A stretch of DNA of 64,000 nucleotides, from the NCBI GenBank assembly GCA_016786865.1, contig JAEUVE010000019.1, forward strand, positions 186,001 through 250,000, written 5' to 3'. The translations under genes were made by a program, and so were the position numbers. This document shows, in pieces, positions 17,817 to 26,188 of the stretch. The notes beneath the pieces are model-generated. The model worked only from the letters and a program-made list of their open reading frames with translations, ran no database searches and had not been told where the DNA came from. The DNA comes from Sediminibacterium sp. (GTDB taxonomy: Bacteria; Bacteroidota; Bacteroidia; Chitinophagales; Chitinophagaceae). Position 1 is the first letter of the stretch. Every line of letters starts with the position of its first letter.

Positions 17817-18710
17817 TCAATCGAAGTCTGTTTCAAAATATTGAAGAATAGCCATATAACTGTCTTGAGCGCTAAGACAAGTGTCCAATAGATATTCTTT
17901 TACATACGCCCATTCCTGTAGCCCTCTGTAATAAAAAAGCTTTAGACCTTCATCAATAATAAACGGAACGATATTATTGGCGAGGCATTCTTTAAACATA
18001 ATCAATCGCCCCACCCGACCATTACCATCCTGAAAAGGATGAATCATTTCAAACTGATAATGAAAGTCGATAATATCTTCAAACGTTTTCTTTTCAATAC
18101 CGTGATAATAAGAAAGTAATGCTTTCATTTTTGCAGCCACCTCTTTAGGCGGACAAGTTTCATTGCCGCCAACTTCGTTTGGAAGCTTTTTGTATTCACC
18201 AACATTAAACCAATCTTTTCGACTATCGGAAGTACCTGACTTCAAAAGAAAATGTAATTCTTTAATAACAGATTCAGTTAGTTTGGCTTTTGCTTTATCT
18301 ATGATTAAATCAATACAACGAAAGTGATTGGTTGTTTCTATGATGTCATCTACATTCACAGTTTCCTTGGATGCGCCAATGGTGTTGGTTTCGAAAATAA
18401 AACGGGTTTGATCGTGGGTTAGCTTACTTCCTTCTATACAATTTGAATTATAAGTAAGATCAATCTGCGTGCGATGGTAAATACCGCCTTTGAGCCTCAT
18501 ATCCTTTTGCTCTTTGAGATGATTGAGTAAGGAGTTGTTACTGAATTTTTTCTTATTCCCTTTTTCGGGTAAGGTGGCGTCCTCAGGAATATTCCATGTT
18601 TTACCAGTTAGGAAAGCCCCTTTAATCTTCCCGATAGCACAGTAATTCCGTGCTGTTCTTTCCGGAATACTCCATTTTTTTGCAAACCCGCTTACAGAGA
18701 TATAGTTCAT
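17817..18710 (-). CDS. Fic protein with N-terminal DNA-binding domain
   Basis: 297 residues. Residues 1-45 look like an excisionase/MerR-type helix-turn-helix (ISVSGFAKKWSIPERTARNY, then IGKIKGAFLTGKTWNIPEDA). Residues 85-94 hold the inhibitory motif S/TxxxEG as SNCIEG (Ser89, Glu93), placing it in the class with the inhibitory helix ahead of the Fic domain. The catalytic motif HPFQDGNGRVGR is intact at 224-235, with His224. Such proteins transfer AMP or a related group from a nucleotide to target hydroxyls, and Glu93 is expected to hold the enzyme inactive. Two matching palindromes lie 16 and 59 nt upstream of the start, so I infer self-repression. AT-rich relative to its neighbours. Confidence 0.9.
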   Translation of the reverse strand: MNYISVSGFAKKWSIPERTARNYCAIGKIKGAFLTGKTWNIPEDATLPEKGNKKKFSNNSLLNHLKEQKDMRLKGGIYHRTQIDLTYNSNCIEGSKLTHDQTRFIFETNTIGASKETVNVDDIIETTNHFRCIDLIIDKAKAKLTESVIKELHFLLKSGTSDSRKDWFNVGEYKKLPNEVGGNETCPPKEVAAKMKALLSYYHGIEKKTFEDIIDFHYQFEMIHPFQDGNGRVGRLIMFKECLANNIVPFIIDEGLKLFYYRGLQEWAYVKEYLLDTCLSAQDSYMAILQYFETDFD

Positions 18711-18725
18711 AACTCCTCTTATTAT

Positions 18726-18741
18726 TTGCCGTTATCGGCAA
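18726..18741. promoter_or_regulatory. Palindromic site 1 upstream of fic
   Basis: TTGCCGTTATCGGCAA: arms TTGCCG/CGGCAA around a TTAT centre. It ends 16 nt before the fic ATG, where it could overlap the transcription start or block elongation. The same core recurs 51 bp further upstream. Confidence 0.65.
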
Positions 18742-18768
18742 AAATATGCAAAATAAATCTTCTTTTGC

Positions 18769-18800
18769 CTGCATTATTGCCGTTATCGGCAATAATGCAG
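18769..18800. promoter_or_regulatory. Palindromic site 2 upstream of fic (perfect 32 bp)
   Basis: CTGCATTATTGCCG, centre TTAT, then CGGCAATAATGCAG: a perfect palindrome with 14 bp arms. It contains the full site 1 core. Centre-to-centre distance is 51 bp, close to five helical turns, which would suit cooperative binding of a dimeric protein. There is no T tract on either strand, so it is not a terminator of the moa operon. Confidence 0.65.
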
Positions 18801-18850
18801 GATTTTACCTCCGATCTGAAAAGCGGTTGGCAAACACAGGAAAGACCGCA

Positions 18851-19762
18851 TCAATCATGTCGTTCTCCCGTCACTACATCAAATACATGCAATACGGAAG
18901 GAAACAATGCATCGAGGTATTCTTTGGAACCTGAAGTGGAACCCGGCAGGGTCAGCACCAGGGTTTGGTCAATCAGTCCTGCCACACTCCTGGACAACAT
19001 GGCATAAGGCATTCGTTCCTGCCCGTAGCGCCTTGCCGCTTCCATTACGCCTTCAAGTTCACGTTGCAACAAAGGTTGCACCGTATCGGGTGTAATATCT
19101 CTTGGTGACACACCGGTACCTCCAACAAACAAAAGCAACTGCACTTGCTTGTTGGTATGATCATTCACCTCCTGCACAATGGCATCGGCTTCATCTGGTA
19201 TCACTTTATACTGAACGGTTTCAATGCCGTATTTACGCAACTGTTCTACTACAGCAAGACCCGCTTTGTCCTCTGCCTTTTTTGCAAACACTGTATCCGA
19301 ACAAACCACCACTGCTGCCTGAATGCGCCGGCCTTCTTTCAACGGATAAGAACTCTTTCCACCTTTCTTCTGGATCAGGCGAATATGTTGTATTTCAATA
19401 TGCGAGTCAATCGGCTTCAACATATCATACAAGGTAAGTGCAGCAACAGATGCTCCATGCATGGCTTCCACTTCAACCCCTGTTTTATAAATCGTATGCA
19501 CTTCTACTTCAATTTCAATCTGAAGGCCATTGATCCTGAAACGCACATCGGTGTACTCCACCGGCAAAGGATGGCAATCGGGAATCACATCACTGGTTTT
19601 CTTAACAGCAAAAAGTGCGGCCACTTTGGCAAAGGAAAATACATCTCCCTTGGGAACCTGTTTCTGTTCAATTGCTTCAATGGTTTTTGAAGAAGACGCC
19701 ACCACCACTGCACCTGCAATGGCTTTCCGCAATGTGTTGGATTTATGGGTTATATTGACCAT
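18851..19762 (-). CDS. moaCB: Bifunctional MoaC/MoaB molybdenum cofactor protein
   Basis: 303 residues, two enzymes in one chain. Residues 1-145 are MoaC, which with MoaA makes cyclic pyranopterin monophosphate: KGDVFSFAKVAALFAVKKT, the PDCHPLP motif, and KKGGKSS at 132-138. Residues 147-303 are MoaB/MogA, which adenylylates molybdopterin: VVVCSDTVFAKKAEDKAG, LFVGGTGVSPRD and PGSTSGSKEYLDAL. This fusion is known in Bacteroidota. Last gene of the Moco operon, 18 nt after moaE. Confidence 0.93.
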   Translation of the reverse strand: MVNITHKSNTLRKAIAGAVVVASSSKTIEAIEQKQVPKGDVFSFAKVAALFAVKKTSDVIPDCHPLPVEYTDVRFRINGLQIEIEVEVHTIYKTGVEVEAMHGASVAALTLYDMLKPIDSHIEIQHIRLIQKKGGKSSYPLKEGRRIQAAVVVCSDTVFAKKAEDKAGLAVVEQLRKYGIETVQYKVIPDEADAIVQEVNDHTNKQVQLLLFVGGTGVSPRDITPDTVQPLLQRELEGVMEAARRYGQERMPYAMLSRSVAGLIDQTLVLTLPGSTSGSKEYLDALFPSVLHVFDVVTGERHD

Positions 19763-19780
19763 GATTTTTACGGATATTCG

Positions 19781-20224
19781 TTATTTATTTTCTTTCCAGT
19801 AACTCAGTTGTTCGCTTACGATTTCCTTTCCCCAAATGGGCAGTTCCTGTTTAATCTGTTCCACCAGCTCTTCGCAGGCATCTATGGCCGCTTTGCGGTG
19901 CGCAGCGGAAACAAATACAAACAGGCAGATTTCCCCCACGGCAACTGTTCCTAAACTATGGTGCACATGCATGCAGGTGAGCGGATATTTGGCAAAAAGA
20001 TTTTCGCGGATCAAAGCCATTTTCTCCAGAGCCATTTCTATATAGGCTGTGTATTCTATGGCAGTTACGGTTCCTCCATCTTTTGCATCTGCACGTACCT
20101 GTCCCAGAAAGATGCTGTGTGCGCCGATATCGTTTTTGCCAGAATGATGCTGTACATCATCCGCTATTTTCTGTGCAGGTATCGGTCCTTCTGTAAATAT
20201 GTTCCGTAGTTTTTTTTCTTTCAT
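19781..20224 (-). CDS. moaE: Molybdopterin synthase catalytic subunit MoaE
   Basis: 147 residues. With MoaD it inserts two sulfurs into the precursor to make molybdopterin. Visible: GAHSIFLGQVRAD near residue 36, the YIEMALEKM helix, VHHSLGTVAVGEICLFVFVSAAHRKAAIDACE, and the C-terminal PIWGKEIVSEQLSYWKENK, which carries the catalytic lysine region (PIWGKE). Its ATG overlaps the moeB stop by 4 nt (ATGA). Confidence 0.95.
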   Translation of the reverse strand: MKEKKLRNIFTEGPIPAQKIADDVQHHSGKNDIGAHSIFLGQVRADAKDGGTVTAIEYTAYIEMALEKMALIRENLFAKYPLTCMHVHHSLGTVAVGEICLFVFVSAAHRKAAIDACEELVEQIKQELPIWGKEIVSEQLSYWKENK

Positions 20225-21330
20225 CGGGATTCCTGTTTAAAATAAGCGGTCAATCCGCCCTTCAGACTGTATACGGTTAAATTCCTTCTTGCTTTAATCA
20301 ACTGCGCGGCATACACACTTCTGATACCCTGGTGACAAATCACACAGATGCTTTTCTCCGGCAACATGGAAATTCCAGTATGCAATTCGGACATCGGGAT
20401 CTGTGCATCGGCAAAGTCAATCGGAGGATACTCATGCTTTTCCCGCACGTCCAGCACAAATACATTCGGATCTTTCCGCAACTGCATAAAGGTACCCACA
20501 TTTATTTCTTCAATATCGTGCATATCCGGATCCTCTTCCGGCATTTCGCAATTGGTATCGTAGTTCATCGTTTCAAAAAATACCTGGTCTATTTTCACTG
20601 GATCGCGTTGCTTTACAATATTAATTTCATATCCACTGGCCTGCAACAGATCATAATTATACAACCTGCCATAAAGCGTATGGCCCAGGCCGGTAATAAT
20701 TTTGATGGCTTCAGCAGCCTGCATGGTACCGATGATACCGGGCAATACACCAAGCACACCACCCTCTTCGCAGCTGGCAATTTCATGTGGCGCAGGTGAT
20801 ACCGGAAACAGGTCGCGGTAATGAATGGGCTCAGCAGAATCCGAATCCAACTGCAGATTGAACACAGACAACTGTCCCTGGTATTGCGAAACTGCTCCAT
20901 AAATCCAGGGCTTTTTCAGCAACACGCATACATCGTTGATCAGGTACTTGCTCATGAACTGATCAGTGGCATCTATAACCAGATCGTAATCTGCAATCAT
21001 TTCCGCGGCATTGCTCCGGGTTAATGCATAGGGATAGGCCTGCACCTGAATGGAAGGATTTTGCGCCTTCATTTTTTCAGCTGCCAGTTTCACTTTTGGC
21101 TGACCCAGCTCATCTGTATTGAACAACAGTTGGCGATGCAGGTTGCTTCTGCTTACCGTATCTGCATCCATAATACCGATGGTTCCAACTCCGGCAGCAA
21201 CCAGGTATTGCAATGCAGGACATCCCAGCCCGCCCATGCCTACAATCAGCACTTTGGCGGCGAGCAGTTTTTCCTGTGCTGCCATCCCAAATCCGGGAAG
21301 GATCACTTGTCTGATATATCGATCGTTCAT
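20221..21330 (-). CDS. moeB: MoeB/ThiF-like adenylyltransferase fused to rhodanese
   Basis: 369 residues. The N-terminal E1-like domain (1-260) activates the C-terminal glycine of MoaD: nucleotide motif GMGGLG at 31-36, the SNLHRQLLF segment, DATDQF, and catalytic Cys187 in IASCEEGGVLG. The C-terminal rhodanese domain (about 280-369) has active Cys332 in VICHQGIRS and can carry persulfide sulfur for thiocarboxylation. The two CxxC zinc pairs of E. coli MoeB are not present; only a lone Cys261 remains near the second position. It lies 7 nt after moaD. Confidence 0.92.
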   Translation of the reverse strand: MNDRYIRQVILPGFGMAAQEKLLAAKVLIVGMGGLGCPALQYLVAAGVGTIGIMDADTVSRSNLHRQLLFNTDELGQPKVKLAAEKMKAQNPSIQVQAYPYALTRSNAAEMIADYDLVIDATDQFMSKYLINDVCVLLKKPWIYGAVSQYQGQLSVFNLQLDSDSAEPIHYRDLFPVSPAPHEIASCEEGGVLGVLPGIIGTMQAAEAIKIITGLGHTLYGRLYNYDLLQASGYEINIVKQRDPVKIDQVFFETMNYDTNCEMPEEDPDMHDIEEINVGTFMQLRKDPNVFVLDVREKHEYPPIDFADAQIPMSELHTGISMLPEKSICVICHQGIRSVYAAQLIKARRNLTVYSLKGGLTAYFKQESR

Positions 21331-21337
21331 AACTTAA

Positions 21338-21571
21338 TTATCCTCCGGAGAAAGGCGGCATAAGGGCTACCACATCTCCTGTTTTCAGGGTTGTATTTTC
21401 ACGAATCATCTGTTGGTTCACTGCTATAAAATATTTAGCAGTTCGCAACGCCGGATATTGCTGATGCAGCAGTTCCTGCAAAGCAGCAGTATCACCAGCA
21501 GCTACATTATTCAATGCAGCAACGGCTGTAGCGTCTGTTAATGATCCAAAAAACAATACATTGATTCCCAT
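21338..21571 (-). CDS. moaD: Molybdopterin synthase sulfur carrier subunit MoaD
   Basis: 77 residues, ubiquitin-like fold. It begins MGINVLFFGSLTDA and ends VVALMPPFSGG with the diagnostic Gly-Gly tail that is adenylylated by MoeB and thiocarboxylated. The open frame continues upstream through the permease gene, but the ATG at 21571 fits both the family length and the 5 nt gap to the previous stop. Confidence 0.94.
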   Translation of the reverse strand: MGINVLFFGSLTDATAVAALNNVAAGDTAALQELLHQQYPALRTAKYFIAVNQQMIRENTTLKTGDVVALMPPFSGG

Positions 21572-21576
21572 GTTTC

Positions 21577-22308
21577 CTATTTTACAAAAAAGAGTTTTCC
21601 GGCAGCCAGTATCAACACAGTTGCCAGTATAAATTTCATGTTTTTTGCCGGTAATCGCTGTGCTCCCAGATGAGCACCAATGAATCCACCTGCCAGTACA
21701 AAAACAATAATGGCCCAGATTTGCGGTTCCGGAGTAAATCCGGTTCTGAGCTGCCCGATGAATCCGGAAACCGAATTTAGAAAAATAAAAATAGCGCTGA
21801 TGGCGGCAGTTTGTTTTTGTGTGGTCCATCCCATCAACAACAAAACCGGAGACAATAAAATTCCGCCCCCCATGCCAATCATTCCCGACAGCAGTCCGAT
21901 AGCTGCACCAATGGTGCTTAGTACATACCACTTAGGCGCCGGCTGCAAAGGACGTTCTGCACTGTTCCAGAGCAGGCGTAACACCGAAAGCAATAACACA
22001 GCCCCCAGTATTTTCTTGTACAGTATTTCCGAAAGCGGCATTACACTGCCGATATAGGCAAAGGGAATGGATGCAGCAATCAATGGCCAAAGCAATTCTT
22101 TTCTGAAATGTTTGGCTCTGTAAAAAGAAACAAATGCAATCATCGATACCAGCACATTCAGCAACAAAGCCGTTGGCTTCATCACAGCTGCGCTGAATCC
22201 AAACAAAGCCATCAGGGCCAGGTAACCACTGGCACCACCGTGTCCTACAGAAGCGTATAAAAATGCTACTGTAAAAAAACAAAGTCCGTATAGTATTAGT
22301 TCCTGCAT
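21577..22308 (-). CDS. TauE/SafE family permease
   Basis: 243 residues with about seven or eight hydrophobic segments (ILYGLCFFTVAFLYASVGHGG at the start, GAAIGLLSGMIGMGGGILLSPVLLLMG in the middle, FILATVLILAAGKLFF at the end). The paired GxGGG repeat is typical of TauE/SafE (DUF81) anion permeases of the inner membrane. It lies inside the Moco operon between moeA and moaD. Known members move sulfite, sulfoacetate or related anions. A role in supplying molybdate or removing sulfite or a sulfur by-product is a guess from position. Confidence 0.88.
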   Translation of the reverse strand: MQELILYGLCFFTVAFLYASVGHGGASGYLALMALFGFSAAVMKPTALLLNVLVSMIAFVSFYRAKHFRKELLWPLIAASIPFAYIGSVMPLSEILYKKILGAVLLLSVLRLLWNSAERPLQPAPKWYVLSTIGAAIGLLSGMIGMGGGILLSPVLLLMGWTTQKQTAAISAIFIFLNSVSGFIGQLRTGFTPEPQIWAIIVFVLAGGFIGAHLGAQRLPAKNMKFILATVLILAAGKLFFVK

Positions 22309-22326
22309 ATCCTGTTCTTCGCAAGT

Positions 22327-23502
22327 TTAAAATAGATGAACCGGTACCAGCTGCAATGCGGCAAAACAATCCACGGATTCATCCAATTCTATCCAGCAAT
22401 TGGCCATTGCAAATGCGCTCAGCTGAAAAGATGCCTGTGCAGGCAATACAGTAACGACTCCTGCATCATAATGTCCTTTCAGAAAAACCGTTAACGAGCC
22501 CTTCTTTTCATAGGCATGCGCAAGTTTGGCCATTTGAGGCGTAGGCGTTTTTCTTCCCGTAATCTGATGCAATGCAGGCAACACATATTGCTGATAGCAG
22601 CTCAGTACAGATGCCGGATTTCCCGGAAGTCCGAATACCAGTTGCCGGCCTTTTTTTCCAAAGAAGAGCGGCTTCCCGGGTCGTTGTTTCACACCATGAA
22701 ATAACAGCTCCACACCCTGGTTCAAACAGGCCTGCACCACATAATCGTATTCCCCCACACTTACCCCGCCTGTTAACAACAATACATCTGTCTGCTTCAA
22801 TGCAGCAGCAATTGCCTGTTCGGTTGCAGCCAGTGTATCTTCGGCCCGCCATTGTTGAACCTGTTCTATACCCGCCTGATATAATGCGGCGGTTAGTCCA
22901 TAAGAATTGGATTCGTAAACCTGCCCGTATTGCAGCGGATGGCCCGGCTGCACCAGTTCATTTCCGGTGATCACCAGAGATACTTTCGGCCGGCTGTATA
23001 CCTCCACATGGGTAAGGCCTAAACCCGACAGGTAAGACACCATGTAAGCCTGCAACAGGGTTCCTTCCGCAAGCGCCATATCTCCGGCCTGTATATCTGC
23101 ACCCGGCATTCGGATATGGGTGCCAGCTACCACGCGTTCCGGCTCTTGTATCCGGATACCTTCATTGGTTATGACCACCCATTCTTTCTGTACAATTGCA
23201 TCCGCTCCTTCCGGAACCGGTCCGCCGGTAAACACGCGGATTGCCTGTTGCGCTATCAGTTGCACCTGCCTGGTACTTCCTGCCGGTAATTCATCCTGAA
23301 CCGGCAATACCAATCCACGATCCTGAACACGCAGTGCGTAGCCATCCATAGAGGATTGCGGAAAGCCTGGCACCGAAACAGGGCTGTAAACAGGAGCCGA
23401 CAATACATAACCTGCGGCTGTTGCAACCGGCTGCAGGATGCCGCCCAATGGCGAAGCATGTTCCCCAACAATCTGTCTGGCTTCTTGTACGGTTTTCATC
23501 AT
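22327..23502 (-). CDS. moeA: Molybdopterin molybdenumtransferase MoeA
   Basis: 391 residues. It inserts molybdate into adenylylated molybdopterin. Motifs: SMDGYALRVQD and FTGGPVPEGADAIVQKE in the N-terminal part, VSLVITGNELVQPG, LLTGGVSVGEYDYV and VFGLPGNPASVL in the MoaB-like domain. Two ATGs are adjacent at the start (23502 and 23499) and either could be used. It lies 5 nt after moaA. Confidence 0.95.
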   Translation of the reverse strand: MMKTVQEARQIVGEHASPLGGILQPVATAAGYVLSAPVYSPVSVPGFPQSSMDGYALRVQDRGLVLPVQDELPAGSTRQVQLIAQQAIRVFTGGPVPEGADAIVQKEWVVITNEGIRIQEPERVVAGTHIRMPGADIQAGDMALAEGTLLQAYMVSYLSGLGLTHVEVYSRPKVSLVITGNELVQPGHPLQYGQVYESNSYGLTAALYQAGIEQVQQWRAEDTLAATEQAIAAALKQTDVLLLTGGVSVGEYDYVVQACLNQGVELLFHGVKQRPGKPLFFGKKGRQLVFGLPGNPASVLSCYQQYVLPALHQITGRKTPTPQMAKLAHAYEKKGSLTVFLKGHYDAGVVTVLPAQASFQLSAFAMANCWIELDESVDCFAALQLVPVHLF

Positions 23503-23507
23503 CTCAT

Positions 23508-24488
23508 TTAACCACCAATGGCAATCATACTGCGGTTGTGCAGGTCATTGGCATTGATCAGTTCAAAATTTTTGGAGAACTGGCCACCCAGTTCTTTGTG
23601 TTTGTGATAGATGGATTGTTCAATCAGTTCCTGCACATTTTGTCCGCTGCGCAATGCCTGCAGCAAGTCCGTTTCCTCCTGAGAGAACAAACAGTTTTTT
23701 ATTTTTCCGTCTGCCGTTAAGCGGATCCGGTTGCAGCTGCTGCAAAACGGCGCGCTCATGGTGCTGATCATGGCAAAACTTCCTGCATGATTCCTGATAT
23801 GGAACTGCTTACTGGTATCGTGCGGATCATTTTCTGCGGCAGTGATATCGTAGTTCAGCGCAATCAGATCGATCATCTCCTGAAGCGTAACCAACTTGTC
23901 GCTTTTCCATCGATTGCCATCGAATGGCATGAACTCAATAAAACGCACATGTATTGGCAGTTCCTTTGTCCATTCAATGAAATCCAATATTTCCCCGTCG
24001 TTCAGACCTTTCACCACCACTACATTTACTTTCACTTTAAAGCCTTTGCTCAATAACAAATGAATATTGTCCATGACCACGGTAAACTGGTCGCGGCGGG
24101 TAATTAGTTGAAATTTCTCCGACTGCAATGTATCGAGGCTGATGTTTACGGAGCGGATACCGGCAACAGTAAAATCATCTATAAAATGATGTACCCTGGT
24201 TGCATTAGTAGTAATGGTTAGTGATACTCCCAATGCGCCCAATGCCCGTATGATAGCTGCTGCATCCTTGCGCACCAGGGGTTCGCCACCGGTCAGGCGG
24301 ATCTTGTTAACTCCATTGGCCACAAAGATTTTTGCCAGGGCCAGGATCTCTTCCTGCTGCATCAATTGCTGTGCAGGCATGAAGGCATAATCCTCCTCGG
24401 GCATACAATAAAAGCAACGAAGGTTGCAGTTATCGGTCAGCGATATCCGAAGATAATTATGAACCCGGTTGTATTGGTCTCTCAGCAT
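23508..24488 (-). CDS. moaA: GTP 3',8-cyclase MoaA
   Basis: 326 residues, radical SAM enzyme for the first step of Moco synthesis. The first [4Fe-4S] motif CNLRCFYC has Cys21, Cys25 and Cys28. The second cluster ligands are Cys249, Cys252 and Cys266 (FCSSCNRIRL and KNCLF). It ends MIAIGG, with the C-terminal double glycine needed for activity. The start overlaps the end of the MocA-like gene by 32 nt. Confidence 0.96.
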   Translation of the reverse strand: MLRDQYNRVHNYLRISLTDNCNLRCFYCMPEEDYAFMPAQQLMQQEEILALAKIFVANGVNKIRLTGGEPLVRKDAAAIIRALGALGVSLTITTNATRVHHFIDDFTVAGIRSVNISLDTLQSEKFQLITRRDQFTVVMDNIHLLLSKGFKVKVNVVVVKGLNDGEILDFIEWTKELPIHVRFIEFMPFDGNRWKSDKLVTLQEMIDLIALNYDITAAENDPHDTSKQFHIRNHAGSFAMISTMSAPFCSSCNRIRLTADGKIKNCLFSQEETDLLQALRSGQNVQELIEQSIYHKHKELGGQFSKNFELINANDLHNRSMIAIGG

Positions 24489-25086
24489 CTTGTTGGTTTA
24501 GTTGTTGCAGGAAGCGTTCATAATCTTCCGGCGTATCAATATCCAGTTCACCCTGCGGAAACGCCACAAGAGCAATATCCTCCGGATGTTCCTGCAATAT
24601 AACCCGTGCACCCTTATCGCCCGATAATTTTTGCAGGGCCGCAAAATAAACAGCGCTGAAGAGTACAGGTGTTCCGGCAATGCCCTTGTATTGTGCTGCT
24701 ACAATTCCTTTATGTGTTTCCTGGTGCATCCGCAACATTTCCTGTAATACGCTTTTACAAAGAAAAGGTTGATCCCCCACAACAATCCATACCAGGTCGA
24801 GATCGGGTATCTGCTGCAACAGGGCCTTCATACCTGCCTGTATGGAACCAGCCATTCCGTTGCTCCATGCTTTATTGTACACCAGACTGATTGCAGGATC
24901 GCCGATGGTTTGTGTAATTGCCTCGTGGTACTTTCCGGTTACCAGGCAGATAGATTGCGGTGCTACGGTTTTCAGTTCACTGATCAGTTGTTCCAGAATG
25001 GTTATTCCCTGATAGGGTAGTAACATTTTTGCCTTCCCCATTCGGGAAGCAGCGCCTGCCGCCAATATGATTGCACCGGTTTTCAT
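24457..25086 (-). CDS. MocA-like molybdenum cofactor nucleotidyltransferase
   Basis: 209 residues with the MobA-like NTP transferase fold. The nucleotide motif LAAGAASRMGKAKMLLPY covers residues 8-25, and VGDQPFL marks the metal site. Next to xdhC and a molybdenum hydroxylase it most likely acts as MocA, adding CMP to make the MCD form of the cofactor, rather than as MobA for the GMP dinucleotide used by DMSO reductase-type enzymes. Overlaps xdhC by 4 nt and moaA by 32 nt. Confidence 0.88.
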   Translation of the reverse strand: MKTGAIILAAGAASRMGKAKMLLPYQGITILEQLISELKTVAPQSICLVTGKYHEAITQTIGDPAISLVYNKAWSNGMAGSIQAGMKALLQQIPDLDLVWIVVGDQPFLCKSVLQEMLRMHQETHKGIVAAQYKGIAGTPVLFSAVYFAALQKLSGDKGARVILQEHPEDIALVAFPQGELDIDTPEDYERFLQQLNQQDAERPIQPGS

Positions 25087-26174
25087 ACCTGGCTATGGAT
25101 CGGTTCATTTTTTTGTTTCAGGTGCATCGGATTACGCTCCTGTAATACCGCCATAATTTCTGAACAAACAGATAAGGCAATTTCCGCAGCCGTTTCTGCA
25201 CCCAGGTCTAAACCGGTAGGGCCATAGATGCTGCTGCGCTGTGCTTCGGCAAAATGAATTCCTTTTTCGGAAAGCTCCTGCAGCATCCGGTCTCTTTTGG
25301 CTGCTGGCCCCAACAGGCCAATGTAGGGGATATCATGCGCTCTCAGCAATCCCAGCAGTTCAGTATCGTAATTGTAATTATGGGTCATCAGTACAATGGC
25401 TGTTCTGTAATCGAATTGCAGTTCCGGAAAAATCACTCCGGGCTTTCCTACCAGTAAGCGCTGCACGGTTCCAAACCGTTGCAAATTGGCATGTGTGGCC
25501 CTGCCATCCACCAGCGTAACTTCCCATCCCAACAATGCAGCCATCTGTACCAGTGGAATAGCATCATTGCCCGCTCCAACTACCACCAGGGCAATAGAAG
25601 GAGCACAATATTCCACAAAGAGTTGTTGCATGCTGTTTGTAATGAATAACCCGCAATGCGCTGTTTTTCCTGCATTCATTACCCGGTCTGCTTCTTCCCG
25701 TATCAGCTCCTGCACATCACCCTTCCAGGAAAAAGGATCGATGGTACCCAGATGTGTTTGGTTATCGGGGGCATAGCCGGTAACAATCACCGCAGGTTTT
25801 CGCTGCGCTGCCACTCTTCGTAAAATTTCAATAGGATCAGCATGGTCTGCATCCACCGGTTCAAATAAAATAGATACAATACCATTGCAACCCAGTTGTA
25901 TTCCCAGGCGCGCATCGTCCTCGTCGGTGGTATCGTAGATCACTAGTTTTTTCCGGCCTTGTGTAATGGCCAGTACTGCTTTGCGCAAAGCATCTCCTTC
26001 CAGACAACCTCCGCTGATGGCACCGGTGAGCATCCCATCCTCGGTTACAAGCATACGCGCACCCGGTCTTCTGTATGAAGAACCTGATACATGCACAACA
26101 GTAGCCAGTGCGGCTTTCTTTCCGAGTTGAACTGCTTCATCAAATGCCTGAACAATGTCTTTGATTTCTTTCAT
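25083..26174 (-). CDS. XdhC/CoxI family Moco insertion protein
   Basis: 363 residues. Proteins of this family bind Moco, help sulfurate it and insert it into xanthine dehydrogenase-type enzymes. Visible: the N-terminal XdhC domain (LATVVHVSGSSYRRPGARML and ISGGCLEGDALRKA) and a C-terminal Rossmann domain (VVVGAGNDAIPLVQMAALLG, then LVDGRATHANLQRF). It follows the cytochrome gene by 14 nt and leads into the MocA-like gene with a 4 nt overlap. Confidence 0.94.
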   Translation of the reverse strand: MKEIKDIVQAFDEAVQLGKKAALATVVHVSGSSYRRPGARMLVTEDGMLTGAISGGCLEGDALRKAVLAITQGRKKLVIYDTTDEDDARLGIQLGCNGIVSILFEPVDADHADPIEILRRVAAQRKPAVIVTGYAPDNQTHLGTIDPFSWKGDVQELIREEADRVMNAGKTAHCGLFITNSMQQLFVEYCAPSIALVVVGAGNDAIPLVQMAALLGWEVTLVDGRATHANLQRFGTVQRLLVGKPGVIFPELQFDYRTAIVLMTHNYNYDTELLGLLRAHDIPYIGLLGPAAKRDRMLQELSEKGIHFAEAQRSSIYGPTGLDLGAETAAEIALSVCSEIMAVLQERNPMHLKQKNEPIHSQV

Positions 26175-26188
26175 AGGGGGACGACCTC

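Noticed and set aside
18769..18800. Terminator of the Moco operon
   Set aside because: The stem is perfect, but neither strand has a T tract after it, and its core repeats just upstream of fic, which fits an operator better.
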